NCBI GenBank assembly: GCA_950295325.1
Contig: OX485807.1
Span: forward strand, 4,218,501 to 4,282,500
DNA: 64,000 bases
Direction: 5' to 3'
Origin: Polytrichum commune
Lineage: Eukaryota; Streptophyta; Polytrichopsida; Polytrichales; Polytrichaceae
Shown here piece after piece: positions 58,859 through 64,000 of this stretch. A model generated the notes under the pieces. That model was not told the origin of the DNA. It was given only the letters and a program-made list of their open reading frames with translations, and made no database searches. Positions within the stretch are counted from its first letter, which is position 1. Each line of letters starts with the position of its first letter. The translations under genes were made by a program, and so were the position numbers.

Positions 58859-61800
58859 GGTCCCCATGACCACATTGCCATGGGATGGAGGTTGATGAAC
58901 ATAAAATGCATCTTGGTAGAAAAACTTCGGTTGTTTTTATTATAATTTTTTATTGTAATTTATGCCTTTGTTATAGGATTATAGTCTATTCAACCTGGAC
59001 TATCGATAACCCTACCCTCCTACAACTTCTCATCTTACACTTATGTTCTTTTGACAAGATGGTTACTCATCATGAGTTCAACTCCATTCTCTGTTATCAC
59101 AACCTTTTGAGCTTCAATTCTAAATATTGCTTCTTGCCTTCTTTGAACCTTACCCTTCACATGTTCTTGGCATCCTTTGTCTCTTCCTCACCTCTCACAT
59201 ACTTTTGCCAAGTTTTGGCTATGACCACTCTATCGTATACATGTTTATGTTTACACATTTTGCATTGTCATTAGAACCTTACAATTTCAAATTCTTTCCT
59301 CTTGCTCTTCATGTGTCTTCCCTACAATCTTCGGCTATCACCCAATAATTGTGGGCACTTCTAACCCTCTTGGGTAATTTTTTGTGTTGCAGTCTATTAT
59401 ATTTATCACTCGTTGTTCTCCATTTTGCCTCAGACTATCGCATGCTCCACAACTCAATGTCTTAGTTTATTTCTTCAACTAAGAGAGGATGGGGGGCCTC
59501 GGTGGACAATGATACATATAAGGTATATGGTCATTCTCCTTAATCAAACAATTATATTTAATTAGTATATGTAAATTCCATATTTGAGATGGCGCACCAA
59601 AAAGACATGTGGAATAACAAGATTGGAATGCGTGTTCAAAATGTAGACACCATTCTAGGTCCAATTGTGTTGGGAAGACCTATATGATCACTTAAAGAGA
59701 AAGACTCATCCTCACTTTGACAATTCATAACTTTTGCAGAGTAGCTTAGGTTTTGAGACTTGAAATGACAATATGCATGATTTGCAATTGCTAGCCAAAC
59801 GAGACAATTTTATGTTCAATCCAATTGTCCAAATTGTTTGTGGAGTTGGAAGTCCCACAAAAGGGCCACACACCATAGGGGCTTATGGGTGGGACGTGCA
59901 ATTATGGCATTCCCTTAAAAGACCTAAAAAGCCAATGGTAGAGGCTTGTTTGCGGCTTCATGAGTGGAAGTGCCCTCATAGTAGATGATTTTCTTTCTTG
60001 TTATGCATCATGTCCATGATGATGTGATGCACCATCAACCAACGTGATGTCATGTCAACGTGATACCATGTGATGCATGATATATGACATGTCACCAACA
60101 TCATTAAAAGAGGGGGGAGGGTCTTCTTTGAGGTTGGGAGCCACGTGTGTGTGGGACCCCTTATTAAAGCCCTTAAATCTTTACACTCATGGCCCAAATT
60201 AAAACCTTACACATCAATCATAGGCTACATAGTAGTCTCATGTATATATAAGGTAATTTTGAATCTCTAGAGAAGATTGGCCCAAATTAAGTACACAAAG
60301 TATAAGTGACTACAAAAAATGGCACAAGTTGTACATATGCTTATATATCACTTTGTACTAACAACTTTGGTGAAGTATTACAGAGGGATGACAAGTATTG
60401 CTTCATGGATGAAAATGTATGAACTATTGGGGGATATATAAGATTCATTTGGATGAAGTAAACTCCTCTTCTGAGAAAACCTTAGAGGGGCCTTAGGGTA
60501 CGCTTATCTCTACCCCATAATCCAAACTTCTCTAGGTGTTTCTATAAGACTAGGTGAACCAATACCTATCACATATGTATATTTCGTAAGCCAAAATCTT
60601 AGTACATTACAATCTTTTGTACATCCACATGATACTGTATGGAGTACGTTGATTGCTCCCCCCCCTCCCCCCAAGACATTACTAAATGTTTTTAATATTT
60701 GAATTAATTACTCTAGGCATTCTAGGTAGACCACATTGAATTGTATTGCATCACATTAAAGTGAACATTTGGCTTGCTCCAATCTGGCAAGTTTTGATAT
60801 ATAACTATGTGGAAGGGGGGAGAGGGGCGGGGGGGCTATAAAGTAATGCACATATTCATGGGATGAGTATTCCATATACTTGATGAATATTCTTGAATTA
60901 TACCTATGTTCTCAAAATGATTCTAGAACCTTGTATTTATGTTCATTATTGTCTAAAATTCACTTATTTCCACCCTAAGTTTTTGTGCATGTAGTTCTTA
61001 ATATCTTACAAAGAGCAACCTCCCCAGGTATCCACGAAGATCCAAGTTAGACCAAATTGCAATAATTAGGGTCAATTCACACACAAGCCTGGGACCGTGA
61101 CTCATTTGTGAGGGCCCTCATCCAAAGGCCATACATCTACCATGGTCCACCATAATTTGTGTCATGCCTACCTCTTGAAAATTGTCCTAACGCAAGTTCC
61201 GGCAAACCATGTTACGTTATTCATAGTCTAGCATGTGAAAATCCATGTAGACTTCTCATCCATGATAATTTCTTTAGGCCCTGAGGTTTAATGTAAAGTG
61301 AACTTGGACATTCTCGACCTTTTCATCCAATGAGAGATCATAGAATGCAATGGTCAGGAGCCTTCAGTCGCGCATGTGAAGTGGCCTTCGGATGACAAGT
61401 GACTTTGGTTGTTGGGAAAACAATAATCATATTTTTGATGTTGCACATTTATAATGCTTTTTTATTTTTTTCCTTCCAAAGGAGGAACATGAAATTATCT
61501 TACATCACAGTCAACAATTGTCACATCATGTCACTTATGATGCGACATGTGAAGCTGTGTACAAAACCATGACATGAGAAGTTCAAATTGATGAGAGACA
61601 TGTAAGGTTGTCCATACTAATTCCCCACCCAAATCAAATCATGAAGGCCGGTGTACCTGGCAACATGAGACATGAATGAAGAGAAATTATGGGTAATTGC
61701 ATATAACTCATTTTTAAGCCTCCCCTGCTACGGTGAGAGGGACTATCACATACAAACAAACGTATCCTTCATTCATCAACACACAAGGCCTGAAATAATA

Positions 61801-61959
61801 TGCAATCCGCACATTGCTTTTTAAAATTTCATTCAACACCAAAATTAGCTTTAAAGGCCCCCTCATCAATCCATTCCAAACCAATAAAAATGATGAATCC
61901 ACAAAGAAATGCCATTCTTGCATGCCCAGCCAACCTCCAATGTGTCTCCCTTGCTTATA
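58859..61959. other. Intergenic sequence with short dispersed repeats
   Basis: About 59585-59790 resembles 42030-42210. C-rich (60656-60673) and G-rich (60815-60834) runs occur 150 bp apart. ORFs at 58885-59274 and 59773-59988 show no family signal. Confidence 0.4.
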
Positions 61960-62205
61960 AAGAGAGGGATTAATCACATACAAGTGTATCTCTCATCCAT
62001 CTAGCATAAAAACTTGATACCTCCTATAAGTTTGTGGTTGATTCATCTTTGTTGATTTGGAATATACTAATTCATGGTTTTTTATAACTAACTCCAACGT
62101 CAAGTCAACTTATAATAATAACCTCCCAAGCTACATACTATTGAGGGGCTTTTATGTTGGATGGCTGAGAGGTGCACTCATATACGATAAATCTCTCCTT
62201 TTCTT
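61960..62205. repeat. Foldback repeat family member, copy C
   Basis: The left end GTGTATCTCTCATCCATCTA and the inverted right end GTGCACCTCTCAGCCATCCA continue as RCATAAAA on both sides, with about 45-bp arms differing mostly by transitions. It shares interior TATAAGTTTGTGGTTGATTC with 37.1 kb and 39.9 kb. It is probably an old MITE; the ends are approximate. Confidence 0.55.
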
Positions 62206-64000
62206 GCTTATGTACAATAGTATAACGTTTAACATATTTAATGACTTGTACACTATTTGCGAAGGGCCTAAACTAGATGCCTAGAGGTCTCAAAGTGGCA
62301 TGTTTATTATTTGTCAATATGATACTATCATGTCAACATAAGTAACTTTCTAATGTGAAAAAATATTTACATTATGACATTTAGCATAGCACATTGGGAT
62401 TTGGAGATGATAGTTTTGCAGTTTAGTATGCAAAGGGGGAGCTATTCTTAAGCATACCGATACCAAGTGTCAGTTATGTACACGTTGATCAACTTGTAAA
62501 CCATAGTGTAACATAGGCATACACCTCATAACAAATCGAACACACTCATGCCAAGATATAATTAGTAAACGCACTTGAATGTCAAGTGTCATGAAGCGAC
62601 ACTAACGGTGAAGTTGTTGCTCATCAGTATACGTCTCAAAATAGAGTGTGTGACACTAATAACCATGAATGGTGTAGTCCACCGGATTGAGTGTAGAGGA
62701 GATAAATAGGATTAGTCTGAACCTGCTCCCTGTGTAAATCCTTGCACAATTAGTGCAATGGTCTGCAGTGCATCCAAATAACCGGTGGAGTTTGTGTGTG
62801 TCACCATGCTCCGCTGACACCCCAGGGTTGCCGTGAGGATCCCGGCTTGGTTTTGGACTCATATTAAGACAAAATGGGGCAGGCAATTGGTTTACCTGCT
62901 GATTTTCCCAAGTCATGGCACAATATGTGTTATTCAAGCGGGAGTCACAGGCGGTGACTCCGAACTTTGTCAAAGCCGGGATGAATTAAATTAGAAAGAC
63001 TAAATCCAAATGAGTATGACACCAGACATCCATCGGAGCCACACCATGCACATATATACACACACAGATAGATAGATATACATTTATATATATTTATATA
63101 CCCATGTAGAGAGAGAGAGGGGGGGGAGAGAGAGATTTGATTGAATCTAGTATGCAATTCCCATAAATTCTATGTTGTCGTTTGCATGAAGCGGTGTTCA
63201 TACCAATTGAAGTGCTTTAAACTAGGCAGATCGACGGACACCTTTGTCATTTCTTTTGGCCAGCTTTTGCAGATATCATTCCGATTGGCTCCCAGTGTGT
63301 AACGAAAGCTTTAGTCGTACAGTGAGTGAAGTTAGTGGCTCACTCTCCTTCTCGCTCGGGAAGTAACGAGGTTGATTTTTAGGTCTTAGATTTAACACCC
63401 GTATGTGACACAACCGGAAAGGCAGCGCATGACTGCGACTCGGTAATTGAACTGAAGCTGGTGTATCGAAGCGATCAATGGGGAGGTGATGTAGTACTGC
63501 GCTTTTGAGGTTGTCGTTCAAAACGGACCATCTGAAGGCATGCAACCTATTTTACAGGTCACGTACATATGTCCCCTGCTGCATGGACCCTGCAGGAGCC
63601 CAAACGCATGAGAGTGAGTTTCACATGTAACTTGGTGATTCTCATATGTATGTATGTATATATGTACAAAGGTTGCAAGCTTTGGGGGGAGAGAGAGAGA
63701 GAAAGGGGGAATTGTCACATATGAGCCCGAGGGTTTCTATTTTAAAGTAAATTTTTAACCCTTAAATTGGGGTCAAGGTTCATGAGTTAACCTAGAGAGC
63801 TTAAACTAGGATGAATCAACAACCAAACTCAAAAGGGCAGATTTTTCATCATTACTTCTTCAGTAGGTGTGGTGTAAACAAATCCATGTTAGGTCATAGT
63901 GGCTCATTCTGGGAGGCGAATCATAGTGAACTCGTTTTTTGATTGTAATATATACGTTTTTTGAATTCTCTATGTTTGTTTAGAGTGTCCTTGAAGAAAA
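62206..64000. other. Intergenic sequence to the window end, microsatellites only
   Basis: (GATA)n and (AT)n lie near 63066-63100, and (GA)n/G runs at 63109-63137 and 63687-63707. Short ORFs at 62656-62973 (-) and 63276-63545 (-) have no recognised family. Confidence 0.45.

Noticed and set aside
60656-60834. C-rich and G-rich runs 150 bp apart as the ends of another CTCGG-type element
   Set aside because: The two runs do not pair base for base beyond the homopolymers and no target duplication flanks them.
1-64000. tRNA, rRNA or snRNA genes
   Set aside because: No cloverleaf, A/B-box pair or rRNA segment could be recognised by eye; a covariance-model scan would be needed to exclude small ones.

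Overview
This window looks like a nuclear stretch of a large, repeat-rich land-plant genome. The evidence is spliced plant-type genes with GT-AG introns, Ty1/copia elements, Tourist-like and hAT-like DNA transposons, a LINE, many microsatellites and AT-rich filler. The species cannot be fixed from the sequence. A seed-free vascular plant (fern or lycophyte) is a guess from the mix of repeats, not a demonstrated fact.

Only two host genes are convincing, both on the + strand in the first 17 kb. Positions 1-1462 hold the last three exons of a UTP13/TBL3-type protein (plant TORMOZ, TOZ), a WD40 component of the small-subunit processome; its WD40 part lies off the left edge. Positions 12607-16729 hold a complete eight-exon gene for a CCR4-homolog-4-type EEP-fold nuclease, about 415 aa, with all catalytic motifs visible. 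One of its introns appears to be GC-AG and one acceptor is a NAGNAG tandem.

Between these genes sits a full-length copia element on the minus strand (3906-10634): 398-bp LTRs, a perfect 5-bp target duplication ATCGG, three C/T-only LTR differences, two in-frame TGA codons and a damaged RT active site. A 765-bp terminal-inverted-repeat (TIR) element is nested in its RNase H end, with a perfect 8-bp duplication.

From 17 kb to 64 kb there is no intact host gene that I can recognise. This part is layered, decayed repeats: two copies of the 3' half of an unusual LINE (19.6-20.3 kb and 57.0-58.9 kb) with a CCHC finger and a restriction-like PD-(D/E)XK endonuclease, the second copy also with RNase H; a second copia relic (54.3-56.96 kb) with a 784-bp nested TIR element; a 1.1-kb hAT deletion derivative that keeps the transposase C-terminus (44.87-45.98 kb); two copies of a Tourist-like MITE (2.99 and 26.9 kb) and further MITEs at 31.6, 39.4, 40.9 and 41.6 kb; an FCP1/NLI-phosphatase pseudogene (50.6-51.3 kb); tandem repeats at 22.1, 29.8, 47.5 and 48.6 kb; and several unidentified coding remnants.

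The best candidates for something undescribed are (1) a small transposon family with CTCGGGG termini and 8-bp target duplications, with three copies here, one carrying a 71-codon ORF with a WWE-like residue pattern, and (2) the LINE lineage that couples RNase H with a restriction-like endonuclease. Much of the decay consists of C-to-T/G-to-A changes that hit catalytic Asp, Arg or Glu codons, as expected from cytosine methylation and deamination.
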